DNA of 64,000 nt from positions 1 through 64,000 of the forward strand of contig JAGQPX010000173.1 in the NCBI GenBank assembly GCA_020426505.1, given 5' to 3'. The DNA comes from Planctomycetaceae bacterium. GTDB lineage: Bacteria > Planctomycetota > Planctomycetia > Planctomycetales > Planctomycetaceae. Each line of letters starts with the position of its first letter. Positions within the stretch are counted from its first letter, which is position 1. Of the stretch, positions 18,506-27,906 are shown piece after piece. The translations under genes were made by a program, and so were the position numbers. The notes under the pieces are model-generated. The model made no database searches and was not told the DNA's origin. It saw only the letters and a list, made by a program, of their open reading frames with translations.

Positions 18506-19987
18506 TTGAATGAACCGAAGCAGTCGGGCGTGGCCCGGTACGAGAATGTTGACGCCGAGTATCTGGAACAGCGGAAACTCAAGAAGTCAGCGGGATGGAT
18601 TCTGCTGTGGGCGCTGGGCGTCGGAGCGGTCATCTCGGGCGACTTCGGCGGTTGGAACGTCGGGCTTACACACGGTGGCTTCGGAGGTCTCGCCATCGGC
18701 ACGCTGCTGATGGCAGTCATGTACGTCTGCATGGTCTTTACGATTGCTGAGCTCTCCGCAGCACTTCCGCATGCGGGGGGCTTCTTCTCGTTCACCCGCT
18801 GTGCTTTCGGTCCGACAGGCGGGTTTATCTGTGGACTGACCGACACGATCGAGTATGTGCTCACGCCTGCTGTCATTGTGTACTTCATCGGCGGTTACAT
18901 GGACAAACTTGTTGAAGACGTGCTTGTCGATGGCGTGCCTGCACCTCTTTGGTGGATCGGTTTTTATATCCTGTTTGTCGGCATCAACATCCGGGGCGTG
19001 GAGTTGACGCTCAAGGTCGGACTGATCGTGACGCTGATCGCAATGGCCGTGCTGGTGACGTTCTACGTGAGTGTGGTCGTCACCGGAGCCTTCTCATGGG
19101 ACCTGCTGTTCGTTGATGCAAAAGGTGAGTCGGTCGGCTGGTTGCCACAGGGTTGGATGGGCGTTTTCTCGACGCTGCCGTTTGCCATCTGGTTCTATCT
19201 GGCGATTGAGCAATTGCCGTTGGCCGCGGAGGAGTCGCACAACGCGGCAAGCGACATGCCGAAGGCGCTCCTGCTAGGAATTGCAACGCTGCTGGTGCTG
19301 TCGTTGTTCACACTCGTGTTCAACTCGGGAGTCGGATCTGGTGCTGGAGCGATTGGTGAATCGGATGCACCGCTGGGGGATGGACTGGAAGCCGTGTTCG
19401 GCATCAGTCCGACGAGTAAGGTCTTTACGGTGATCGCCCTCACCGGCTTGATCGCCAGCTTTCACACGATCATCTACGCCTATGGCCGCGTGCTGTTTGC
19501 ACTCTCACGTGCCGGCTACATCCCTCGCTGGATCTCCGTGACCGGTCAGCACCACACGCCCACGACTGCACTCATTGTTGGAGCGCTGATCGGACTCGCC
19601 TGTGCCTTCGTACTGCATTTGTACGAAGGAGGCGGCAATGTCGGCGGAGCGCTCCTGAACATGGCGGTCTTCGGTGCGGTCATCTCATATGCGATGGTGA
19701 TGTGCAGTTACATCAAACTCCGCATCAGCCGTCCGGAGTTGCCTCGTCCGTATCGCAGTCCGCTCGGTATCCCCGGTGCGGTCCTCGGGTTGGTCCTCTC
19801 GCTGACCGCGTTGGGGGCCACCTTCACGATTCCGGAATATCGACCGGCTGTCTTTGGCGTCGCGCTGTTCGTGCTCGCGGGAGTCGTGTACTTTTTGCTC
19901 TACAGTCGTCATCGCCTCGTCGCCCAGGCACCCGAGGAAGAGAACGCCCTGATCGCCGAGGCGGAAAGCGAACTGGCCCATCAATGA
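18506..19987 (+). CDS. APC-family amino acid/amine permease, ethanolamine-permease-like
   Basis: Twelve-helix transporter of the amino acid-polyamine-organocation superfamily. The sequence resembles ethanolamine permeases: GWILLWALGVGAVISGDFGG at the first helix, LSAALPHAGGFFSF, and FICGLTDTIEYVLTPAVIVY in helix 3. The length of 493 residues is as expected. The start is a TTG at 18506 with GGAG about eight bases upstream; an overlapping ATG in another frame is not used. It is followed after 13 bases by a glutamine-synthetase-like ligase, then a class-I amidotransferase-like hydrolase and an SDR. This supports uptake of a small amine such as ethanolamine. Specificity is inferred from sequence memory, not proven. 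Confidence 0.8.
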   Translation: MNEPKQSGVARYENVDAEYLEQRKLKKSAGWILLWALGVGAVISGDFGGWNVGLTHGGFGGLAIGTLLMAVMYVCMVFTIAELSAALPHAGGFFSFTRCAFGPTGGFICGLTDTIEYVLTPAVIVYFIGGYMDKLVEDVLVDGVPAPLWWIGFYILFVGINIRGVELTLKVGLIVTLIAMAVLVTFYVSVVVTGAFSWDLLFVDAKGESVGWLPQGWMGVFSTLPFAIWFYLAIEQLPLAAEESHNAASDMPKALLLGIATLLVLSLFTLVFNSGVGSGAGAIGESDAPLGDGLEAVFGISPTSKVFTVIALTGLIASFHTIIYAYGRVLFALSRAGYIPRWISVTGQHHTPTTALIVGALIGLACAFVLHLYEGGGNVGGALLNMAVFGAVISYAMVMCSYIKLRISRPELPRPYRSPLGIPGAVLGLVLSLTALGATFTIPEYRPAVFGVALFVLAGVVYFLLYSRHRLVAQAPEEENALIAEAESELAHQ

Positions 19988-20000
19988 TTGAATTGACACT

Positions 20001-21386
20001 ATGACCAAAACTCGCGGAATGCTCTCCGAGCATGAACTCTCCACACTCGTCACTGCGGGTGACATCGACACGGTCGTCGTTGTGTTCACGGACCTCTACG
20101 GACGCTTCGTCGGAAAACGGTTCGATGCAGCGTACTTCGTCGAGACAGTTGCAGCGGGAGGCACACATGCGTGCGACTATCTGCTGACAGTCGACATGGA
20201 GATGGAGCCGGTTCAAGGTTACGCCTTCTCCCATTGGAAGAAGGGTTACGGGGACTTCCATCTCGTGCCGGATATGGAGACGCTGCGGCTGGCCAGTTGG
20301 CTCGACAAGACCGCAATCGTGTTGTGCGACGTAATCGACGAGCAGTCTCAAGAACAGATCTCCATCGCACCGCGTTCGTTGCTGCATTCGCAGATCGACG
20401 CAGCGGCCGAGCTGGGTCTAACAGCAAAAGCCGGATCCGAACTGGAGTACTACCTGTTCAACACGTCCTATCGAGATGCGGCGAAAGGCGGTTACACAGG
20501 TCAATCACTCGAGGCGGCAGGCTGGTACATCGAGGATTATCACGCGCTGCAGGGGACTAGGGAAGAACCCTTCAACGCTGCCGTTCGCCGACACCTTGCA
20601 GCATCCGGCGTCCCGGTCGAGTGCACGAAAGGCGAGTGGGGCAAGGGGCAACACGAACTCAACGTGAAGTACGCAGACCTGCTTGCGATGGCCGACAATC
20701 ATGCCGTCTACAAGCAATGCCTCAAGGAGGTTGCTGACCGGCAACAGGTGAGTGTGACCTTCATGGCGAAGTACTCCACCGAGCATGCCGGGTCGAGCAG
20801 CCACGTGCACATCAGTTTGTGGAACGACTCCGGCAACGCATTCGTCGGCGACAAGTCGCTCGGCTCCGTGAAGTGCTCAGACACGTTTCGCTGGTTCCTC
20901 GCCGGCTGGATAGCTCACGTGTCCGAGCTGATGGTCTGTTACGCTCCGACCGTCAACTCGTACAAGCGATATCAGTCCGGGTCATGGGCCCCCACTCGGA
21001 TCGGCTGGAGCCGGGACAACAGAACGGCCGGCTTCCGAGTCGTGGGCAGCGGACCAAGCCTGAGGATCGAATGCCGGATTCCCGGTGCTGACTGTAACCC
21101 CTATCTCACCTACGCCGCTGCCATGGCGTCCGGCTTGGATGGAATTCGCCGCAAGCTCGAGCCCCCAGATATCTACGAAGGCGACATCTATCATGCCGAC
21201 GATCTGCCTCACGTCCCCAAGACACTCACGGAAGCGATCAGTCACTTCGAGCAAAGCGAATTCGCCCGCGAAGCGTTTGGCTGCGACGTCGTCGAACACT
21301 ACACCCACTTCTTCCGCACCGAACAGCAGGCGTACGACCGAGCCGTGACGGACTGGGAGAGACAACGCTACTTCGAGCGGATTTGA
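20001..21386 (+). CDS. Glutamine-synthetase-like gamma-glutamyl-amine ligase
   Basis: Type I glutamine synthetase fold enzyme of the PuuA/GlnA3/GlnA4 subgroup, which couples glutamate to an amine with ATP rather than to ammonia. Conserved catalytic parts are visible: metal ligands in AGSELEYYLF and GEWGKGQHELN, the ATP-site histidine in SSSHVHISLW, and the glutamate-site block GPSLRIECRIPGADCNPYL. Its place between an ethanolamine-type permease and a gamma-glutamyl hydrolase-like gene suggests gamma-glutamyl-ethanolamide (or a similar amide) as product. Length 461 residues matches PuuA-like enzymes. The ATG at 20001 follows the permease stop by 13 bases, indicating one operon. The actual amine is an inference. 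Confidence 0.85.
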   Translation: MTKTRGMLSEHELSTLVTAGDIDTVVVVFTDLYGRFVGKRFDAAYFVETVAAGGTHACDYLLTVDMEMEPVQGYAFSHWKKGYGDFHLVPDMETLRLASWLDKTAIVLCDVIDEQSQEQISIAPRSLLHSQIDAAAELGLTAKAGSELEYYLFNTSYRDAAKGGYTGQSLEAAGWYIEDYHALQGTREEPFNAAVRRHLAASGVPVECTKGEWGKGQHELNVKYADLLAMADNHAVYKQCLKEVADRQQVSVTFMAKYSTEHAGSSSHVHISLWNDSGNAFVGDKSLGSVKCSDTFRWFLAGWIAHVSELMVCYAPTVNSYKRYQSGSWAPTRIGWSRDNRTAGFRVVGSGPSLRIECRIPGADCNPYLTYAAAMASGLDGIRRKLEPPDIYEGDIYHADDLPHVPKTLTEAISHFEQSEFAREAFGCDVVEHYTHFFRTEQQAYDRAVTDWERQRYFERI

Positions 21387-21394
21387 AGGAGTGA

Positions 21395-21501
21395 GGGTGG
21401 CACGCCCAGACCAACGGGATGGGCGTGGCCGATCTCGTGAGAAACATGGAACCCCTGCACAGCAATCTCCACGCCCTTCCTGACGTCAGGGCGTGCCACC
21501 C
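21395..21501. repeat. Palindromic intergenic element, family 1, copy 2
   Basis: A 107-base copy of the element at 18208-18315, with the same ends (GGGTGGCACG / CGTGCCACCC), the shared inner words CCAACGGGA and CCACGCCCTTC, and a divergent central loop. It sits inside the amine operon between the ligase and the hydrolase gene, where a hairpin could lower downstream transcript levels. Confidence 0.75.
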
Positions 21502-21517
21502 GAAGTGAGATGTGATC

Positions 21518-22231
21518 ATGCAACCCCCTCTCATTGGTATCACCACCTACGGCGTCGACGAAGATCGCAAGTTTACGCTTCCGCGAGAGTACGTCGACAG
21601 TGTCCGACGTGCGGGGGGGATTCCACTGCTTATAACGCCGGGTGAATCGCGTTTCGACGAGTTGCTGGACTTGCTCGACGGTGTGATCCTCGCGGGGGGC
21701 GGGGACATTGATCCGCAGGAGTATGCTGGCCAGTCGCACGAAACGATCTACAGCCTTGATGCTGAGCGTGACTCGACCGAACTCACACTCGCCCGGCGAT
21801 TGATCGAGACGGACTTTCCAACCTTCGCGATCTGCCGTGGCATTCAAATCGTCAACGTGGTGCAGGGCGGGACGCTCATTGAGCATCTGCCCGACGTCGT
21901 CGGCGAGGAGGTCCTGCATCGGTTACCGCCCCGCGAACCGACGCCACATGCGGTCAGCGTTGATCCCGACTCGCGATTGGCGGGACTGCTCGGCCAATCG
22001 GAAGTGACTGCCATGTCGTGGCATCATCAGGCGGTGCGACAGGTTGCGGACGGTTTCGAGGTCGTTGCCCACGCACCGGACGGCACGATCGAGGCAATCG
22101 AGTCACAAACACACAGCTGGCTGGTGGCGGTCCAATGGCACCCGGAACTCACCGCAGCCAACGATCCAATTCAACAACGACTATTCGACGAATTCGTCAA
22201 AGCATCAATTGAACGAAGGGACGAGAAATGA
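21518..22231 (+). CDS. Class I glutamine amidotransferase-like hydrolase (peptidase C26, PuuD-like)
   Basis: Member of the gamma-glutamyl-gamma-aminobutyrate hydrolase family, which cleaves gamma-glutamyl amides to glutamate and a free acid or amine. The catalytic triad is visible: Cys in FAICRGIQIVN, and His and Glu in VQWHPELT. The substrate loop LDGVILAGGGDIDPQEY is typical of PuuD. I use the ATG at 21518; an in-frame GTG two codons earlier (21512) is also possible. It ends in an ATGA overlap with the following SDR. In context it should release the product from the gamma-glutamyl intermediate made by the ligase upstream. Confidence 0.85.
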   Translation: MQPPLIGITTYGVDEDRKFTLPREYVDSVRRAGGIPLLITPGESRFDELLDLLDGVILAGGGDIDPQEYAGQSHETIYSLDAERDSTELTLARRLIETDFPTFAICRGIQIVNVVQGGTLIEHLPDVVGEEVLHRLPPREPTPHAVSVDPDSRLAGLLGQSEVTAMSWHHQAVRQVADGFEVVAHAPDGTIEAIESQTHSWLVAVQWHPELTAANDPIQQRLFDEFVKASIERRDEK

Positions 22232-23001
22232 GACTGGAAGGCAAAGTGGCCATCATCACGGGCGGGTCAAGCGGCATTGGTCGCGAGTCGGCGCAGCTGT
22301 TCGCAAAAGAGGGGGCGAAGATCGTCGTCGCTGACGTTAACGACTCAGGCGGACAGGAAACGGTGAACCTGATCACGCAATCCGGTGGCGAAGCAACGTA
22401 TGTGCGGACGGATGTCTCGAAGGCTGCCGACTGCGAGCAGATGATCGCCACGGCAGAACAGAAGTTCGGACAGCTCGATATCCTGTTTAACAACGCCGGC
22501 ATCATGCACGGAGACGATGGCGATGCGGAATCGACGACCGAAGAAATCTGGGAGAAGACGCTCGACATCAACCTGCGAGGCGTGTTTCTCGGCTGCAAGT
22601 TCGGTATCCCGGCCATTCGCCGTGCAGGAGGAGGATCGGTCATCAACACGGCCTCTTTCGTCGCTGTGATGGGAGCTGCGACTCCGCAACTCGCGTACAC
22701 CGCCAGCAAAGGCGGAGTCCTCGCGATGACGCGTGAACTGGCGGTCATTCATGCGAGAGAGAACATCCGCGTGAATGCCCTGTGTCCCGGTCCGCTGCAC
22801 ACCGAGTTGCTGATGAACTTCCTCGACACCGACGAGAAGAAGCAACGGCGACTCGTTCACATTCCGATGGGCCGCTTTGGACAAGCCCGCGAGATGGCTC
22901 AGGCGGCCCTGTTCCTCGCCTCTGATGAGTCGTCCTTCATGACGGGCAGCGAGTTCCTCGTCGACGGCGGCATCACCTCGGCGTATGTGACACCTGAGTG
23001 A
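22228..23001 (+). CDS. SDR family oxidoreductase of the amine operon
   Basis: Classical short-chain dehydrogenase/reductase of 257 residues. It has the cofactor loop TGGSSGIGRESAQ, the NNAG motif (ILFNNAGIMHGDD), a catalytic YTASKGG (YxxxK) and the C-terminal GSEFLVDGGITSAY. An acidic residue after beta-2 (VVADVN) suggests NAD rather than NADP. Its start overlaps the hydrolase stop by four bases. In the proposed pathway it could oxidise the hydroxyl of a gamma-glutamyl-ethanolamide-type intermediate. That is inferred only from position. The 3' end is 16 bases from a convergent glycosyltransferase. Confidence 0.85.
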   Translation: MRLEGKVAIITGGSSGIGRESAQLFAKEGAKIVVADVNDSGGQETVNLITQSGGEATYVRTDVSKAADCEQMIATAEQKFGQLDILFNNAGIMHGDDGDAESTTEEIWEKTLDINLRGVFLGCKFGIPAIRRAGGGSVINTASFVAVMGAATPQLAYTASKGGVLAMTRELAVIHARENIRVNALCPGPLHTELLMNFLDTDEKKQRRLVHIPMGRFGQAREMAQAALFLASDESSFMTGSEFLVDGGITSAYVTPE

Positions 23002-23017
23002 GACCGTAGTACGTCGC

Positions 23018-23836
23018 TCAGGCGGCGTGTTTGGTCTCGTGTGGTGTCATTCGGCTTGGTGCCGCGGAGGGTAACAGGGAGTCGCCGTACGTTTGACGTT
23101 CTTCGTGTTCGTACAACTTGGCGTACTTGAGGAATGCATAAAACGCCATGCAGGCCGAGCCGATGAAGCCGGCCCAGCCGTTGCGGTAGTTCGACTTGAG
23201 AATGAACGACTTGAAGAACACCAGCGGCGGGTAGAACACGCACGTCCACGGATTGGCCCGTTTGCCTCGGCGGACTTTGTCCTCGACGAGACCGGTCGAG
23301 TACCAGTTGAGGCGGTGGACTTTGGAGTCGATGTCTGTCTCGCCGAAGTGATAGAACACGTGTTGAAGTCGCTCGATACGTCCCTCGACGACAGGCGCCG
23401 CGTGGACAGGGATGTCGTTCATCTGCCCCTTGCGACGGTCGAACAATCGCAGGAAGTGATTCATCCGGCAGGCGGGATGATTCATCCGCCAGAACAATTG
23501 TTCGCTGCGCGGGAGTGTGTAGCCGTCTGCCGTCGGACCGGATTGCATGAGCTGTTGAATCTCAGTCTGCAACTCGGGCGACACGACTTCATCGGCATCG
23601 AGCAGTAACACCCAATCGTGCGATGCGAGATCGATCGCCATTTGCTTCTGCTTCGAGTAGCCGAGGAACTCGTGTTGAGGCACGCGATCGGTGTACTCGG
23701 CTGCGATGCCGCGAGTCGCGTCCGTGCTGTGGGAGTCGAGCACGACGATCTCATCGGCCCAACGGACCGCATCAAGGCAGGCGCGGAGGGTGTCCTCATT
23801 GTTGAAGGTGGTGACGACGACTGAAAGCTGGGTCAT
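23018..23836 (-). CDS. GT2 glycosyltransferase, WaaE/KdtX-like
   Basis: Glycosyltransferase family 2 enzyme similar to the LPS-core WaaE/KdtX group. From the ATG ending at 23836 it begins LSVVVTTFNNEDTLRACLDA, contains EIVVLDSHSTDAT, and has the DxD-type motif LLLDADEVVSPEL. The C-terminal part with HVFYHFGETDIDSKVHRLN and a hydrophobic segment (GWAGFIGSACMAFYAFLKY) is characteristic of this group. An upstream open extension of 29 residues is probably not translated. It likely adds a sugar to a cell-envelope glycolipid; donor unknown. It is transcribed towards the SDR and away from gmd. Confidence 0.85.
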   Translation of the reverse strand: MTQLSVVVTTFNNEDTLRACLDAVRWADEIVVLDSHSTDATRGIAAEYTDRVPQHEFLGYSKQKQMAIDLASHDWVLLLDADEVVSPELQTEIQQLMQSGPTADGYTLPRSEQLFWRMNHPACRMNHFLRLFDRRKGQMNDIPVHAAPVVEGRIERLQHVFYHFGETDIDSKVHRLNWYSTGLVEDKVRRGKRANPWTCVFYPPLVFFKSFILKSNYRNGWAGFIGSACMAFYAFLKYAKLYEHEERQTYGDSLLPSAAPSRMTPHETKHAA

Positions 23837-24058
23837 GCGACGCTCATCCAATCCGGTGATCGCCCCTGCTCTCGGGACGGCGACGGGTGGTCTATCTCGA
23901 TTCCATCTCATCAACAACCCCAATTCCCAGTGAAGACGTCATGCATTTGCACCCAGGGACGTTGCGGGGATTGATCTTGTGTCAAATCGCGATCCGGGAT
24001 ATCACCCGCACTTGCCGCGCCAGGGAAGGTGCGTCGTGTCAATCTCAAGGAGGGTCGA

Positions 24059-25114
24059 GTGGCCGGAAAAGTCGCATTAATCACGGGAATCACAGGGCAG
24101 GATGGCAGTTATCTAGCCGAGTTGTTGATCGACAAGGGCTACGACGTCCACGGGATCGTGCGACGGGCGTCGACGATTAACACGAGCCGCATCGACCATC
24201 TGTACGAAGACCCGCACAACGGCGACGTGCAGCTTCGCCTGCACTATGGCGATTTGGGCGATGCCAACAGCCTCAGAAGGATTCTGTCCGAAGTTCAACC
24301 AACAGAAATCTACAATCTCGCTGCCCAGTCGCATGTGCGGGTGAGCTTTGATATGCCATTGGAAACGGCGGACGTCGGCGGGATGGGCACCCTGCGACTG
24401 CTTGAAGCGGTGCGGGAATATCAAGTGACCACCGGCACTGAGGTGCGGCTGTATCAGGCCTCAAGCAGCGAGATGTTCGGCAAGGTGCACGAGACGCCGC
24501 AGCGGGAGACGACGCCGTTCCATCCACGCAGCCCGTACGGTGTCGCCAAGGTTTTCTCGTACTGGGCGATCGTGAACTACCGCGAATCGTACGGCCTGCA
24601 CGCGAGCAACGGCATTCTGTTTAATCATGAGTCGCCCCGTCGTGGCGAGACGTTCGTGACTCGGAAGATCACGCAGGCGGTTGCCCGCATTAAGCATGGC
24701 CTGCAGGACAAACTATACCTTGGCAACATCGATGCCAAGCGTGACTGGGGTTTCGCAGGCGATTACGTCTACGCGATGTGGCTGATGCTCCAGCAGGACA
24801 CCGCAGACGATTATGTCGTCGCCATGAACGAGACGCATTCCGTGCGAGAGTTTCTGGAACTGGCCTTCGGTCATGTGGGACTCGACTACAACGAATATGT
24901 CGAGATCGACCCACGTTACTATCGGCCCGCTGAGGTCGACCTGCTGCTCGGTGATTCGAGCAAAGCACGCAAACAACTCGGCTGGGAGCCGCAAGTCAGT
25001 TTCCACGACCTCGTGCAGATGATGGTCGAGACCGATCTCGAACAGGCGGTTCGCGAGAAGGCATTGGAGGATGCTGGGCTGTCACCAAGTATCACGAACC
25101 GCAAAGCCGCTTGA
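24059..25114 (+). CDS. gmd: GDP-mannose 4,6-dehydratase
   Basis: Converts GDP-mannose to GDP-4-keto-6-deoxymannose, the first step to GDP-L-fucose. I use the GTG at 24059 because AAGGAGG stands five bases upstream, giving [19 protein letters not shown]; an open frame extends ten codons earlier. Motifs: the NADP loop [14 protein letters not shown], the [13 protein letters not shown] segment, the active-site SSEMFGK, YxxxK in [12 protein letters not shown], and [16 protein letters not shown]. Length 351 residues is normal. It is followed by the matching epimerase/reductase after about 30 bases. Confidence 0.95.
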   Translation: MAGKVALITGITGQDGSYLAELLIDKGYDVHGIVRRASTINTSRIDHLYEDPHNGDVQLRLHYGDLGDANSLRRILSEVQPTEIYNLAAQSHVRVSFDMPLETADVGGMGTLRLLEAVREYQVTTGTEVRLYQASSSEMFGKVHETPQRETTPFHPRSPYGVAKVFSYWAIVNYRESYGLHASNGILFNHESPRRGETFVTRKITQAVARIKHGLQDKLYLGNIDAKRDWGFAGDYVYAMWLMLQQDTADDYVVAMNETHSVREFLELAFGHVGLDYNEYVEIDPRYYRPAEVDLLLGDSSKARKQLGWEPQVSFHDLVQMMVETDLEQAVREKALEDAGLSPSITNRKAA

Positions 25115-26095
<981 letters not shown>

Positions 26096-26104
26096 GTCGA
26101 CTCG

Positions 26105-26875
26105 ATGAACGAACAGACGCACATCATCATCCCCTCGTGTGACGCGTACAGTGACGCGTGGAGTCCGTTCTTTCAACTTCTGTTTCGCTATTGGCCCGGC
26201 TGCCCGTATCCCATCCATCTCGTCAGCACGAACGAAACGTACGAAGATCCGCGCGTGCACAACATCTCGCTGACCGAAGACCTCGGCTGGGCCTCGAATC
26301 TGCGACGGGTGATTGAGGACTTGGGATGTAAGTCGATCGTCTACATGCAGGAGGATTACTTCCTGCAAAGCCCGATGAACACAACTCGACTTGAGAGTGT
26401 CATTCAATACGGTCGCCAAATCGGTGCGGGATACATCCGACTCGCCGGTGCACCGAATCCAGATTTGCCTCACGACAATCCGTTCGGACTCGGCGAGATC
26501 AGCCGTGGTGCCGACTACCGCTGCTCGCTGCAGGCTGCGTGGTGGAACGCGGAGACTTTGCTGAAACTTCTCGTCGACGGCGAGACGGGGTGGGACATGG
26601 AACTACGCGGCAGCGGCCGATCATCCGCGATGTCCGAGCCTTTTCTTGCCACTTACGTCGGCTCGCCGTTGATCGACTATTACGCAGACACCGGCATCCT
26701 CAAAGGCAAATGGCTGCCTGGGGCACTGCGTTTCTGTCGTCGTGAGGGCATCGACGTCGACACGTCACGGCGAGGGACACACGCAGAATTGCCCTTGCTG
26801 ATGAAACGGCTCCGCAAGTCGCCTCCGATTACAGCCGCTCGGTCGTTGTTCAAACGACGTCGACCTGCTGCGTGA
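26105..26875 (+). CDS. Putative glycosyltransferase-like protein of the fucose operon
   Basis: 256-residue protein beginning nine bases after fcl. The N-terminal IIIPSCDAYSDAWSPFF and the central SIVYMQEDYFLQSP (acidic, DxD-like) are the sort of motifs found in GT-A-fold glycosyltransferases that lack a strong family label. Conserved-looking aromatic blocks (LQAAWWNAETL, WDMELRGS) follow, and the C terminus is basic (SLFKRRRP). Its position suggests that it handles a fucosylated product. I do not recognise a defined family, and glycan modification is an inference. Confidence 0.65.
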   Translation: MNEQTHIIIPSCDAYSDAWSPFFQLLFRYWPGCPYPIHLVSTNETYEDPRVHNISLTEDLGWASNLRRVIEDLGCKSIVYMQEDYFLQSPMNTTRLESVIQYGRQIGAGYIRLAGAPNPDLPHDNPFGLGEISRGADYRCSLQAAWWNAETLLKLLVDGETGWDMELRGSGRSSAMSEPFLATYVGSPLIDYYADTGILKGKWLPGALRFCRREGIDVDTSRRGTHAELPLLMKRLRKSPPITAARSLFKRRRPAA

Positions 26876-27083
26876 TGGATCGCCAACACTGATCATCGAA
26901 GCCTCGCGCGATTTGGCCGACAACGCGGCGTACACGCCGTCGTGACACGTCTCCCATTTCGTCATCCTTTCTTCGTTGACGCGCGGGCGCCACCGCTCAA
27001 GAATGGGTCGTTCCACGCGGGTGATCGCGTGGCGGAGTTTTGACCCACACGCATTCAATCACGAAGTGTCACGAAGGAGTACC

Positions 27084-27626
27084 ATGTTGATTCATCACCT
27101 TTCTCCCCATTTGCGGCTTGTGCCGACGACGCTCGCACTGCTCGGACTGGGAAGTTTTTTGGTCCTGTCTGGATGCGGAGACGGAGGCGGCTACGCGCCT
27201 GTAACGGATAAGGCTGTCGAAGAGGCGGAAGCACATCCGCATGAAGAACACGAGCATCACCACGAGGCACCGCACGGCGGACACCTGATCGAACTTGGCG
27301 ATCACCTCTTCAACGCGGAGGTCGTTCTGGACAAGGATGCTGGACAGCTGATCGTTTACGTTCTCGATGCTCATGCCGAAAACGCACAAGGTGTCGCTCA
27401 GGAGCAGATCGAATTTGCCGTTGAAGGTGGTGACGCGATCGCGTTGGCTGCCGATCCGCAAGAGAGTGATGCAGAGGGGCATGCCTCCCGATTCACCGCG
27501 TCGGGCGACCAAATCGCAGCGATCGAGGATATCGAACACCTGCATGGCAGCGTAACCGTCGAGATTAACGGCGAAAGTTACACAGGCGAACTGACGCATG
27601 ACCATGATCACGGTCACGATCATTGA
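27084..27626 (+). CDS. Histidine-rich lipoprotein
   Basis: Start chosen at the ATG at 27084, with GGAG five to eight bases upstream, which gives a lipoprotein signal: a hydrophobic stretch then LVLSGCGDGG with a lipobox cysteine. The mature protein has an acidic His cluster (HPHEEHEHHHEAPHGGH) and a His/Asp C-terminal tail (THDHDHGHDH), with a beta-rich domain between (HLFNAEVVLDKDAGQLIVYV). Such clusters usually bind Zn, Ni or Cu. It resembles small planctomycete lipoproteins that accompany metal efflux or uptake systems, but no transporter is next to it. Metal binding is inferred from composition. Confidence 0.75.
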   Translation: MLIHHLSPHLRLVPTTLALLGLGSFLVLSGCGDGGGYAPVTDKAVEEAEAHPHEEHEHHHEAPHGGHLIELGDHLFNAEVVLDKDAGQLIVYVLDAHAENAQGVAQEQIEFAVEGGDAIALAADPQESDAEGHASRFTASGDQIAAIEDIEHLHGSVTVEINGESYTGELTHDHDHGHDH

Positions 27627-27668
27627 GACCATAGCGGGGACCAGTTAAGCGTAGCGGCAGAACCGCCG

Positions 27669-27723
27669 TAGTGACGGCTTCCAGCCGTCGCTTTTCACAC
27701 GCGGCGGCTGGAAGCCGCCGCTA
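27669..27723. repeat. Palindromic GC-rich repeat
   Basis: Two 23-base arms (27669-27691 and 27701-27723) are inverted copies with 20 of 23 matches and a nine-base loop. The core word GGCTTCCAGCC/GGCTGGAAGCC is highly palindromic. It lies just 3' of the His-rich lipoprotein gene. It looks like a REP-type element. Confidence 0.7.
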
Positions 27724-27794
27724 CACTTATTCAGGCGCCGCACTAAACGGAGGTGGATGAGCAATCATCGACCTCGCCATGTCGACTGAAATGA

Positions 27795-27838
27795 GAAAGG
27801 GCGTCTGAATACCTCATACCTCTGACGCCCTTTCTTTT
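27795..27838 (+). terminator. Rho-independent terminator
   Basis: Perfect 11-base inverted repeat GAAAGGGCGTC / GACGCCCTTTC with an 18-base loop, followed by TTTT on the plus strand. It sits between convergent genes (lipoprotein on plus, LRR protein on minus) and could serve both, although the T-run favours the plus strand. Confidence 0.8.
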
Positions 27839-27906
27839 CGTCTACGATTGCCCATCCTAATATCCGTTCCCGGAGTCGGCGACCCAGAAACCAAGATTCG
27901 ACCAAC

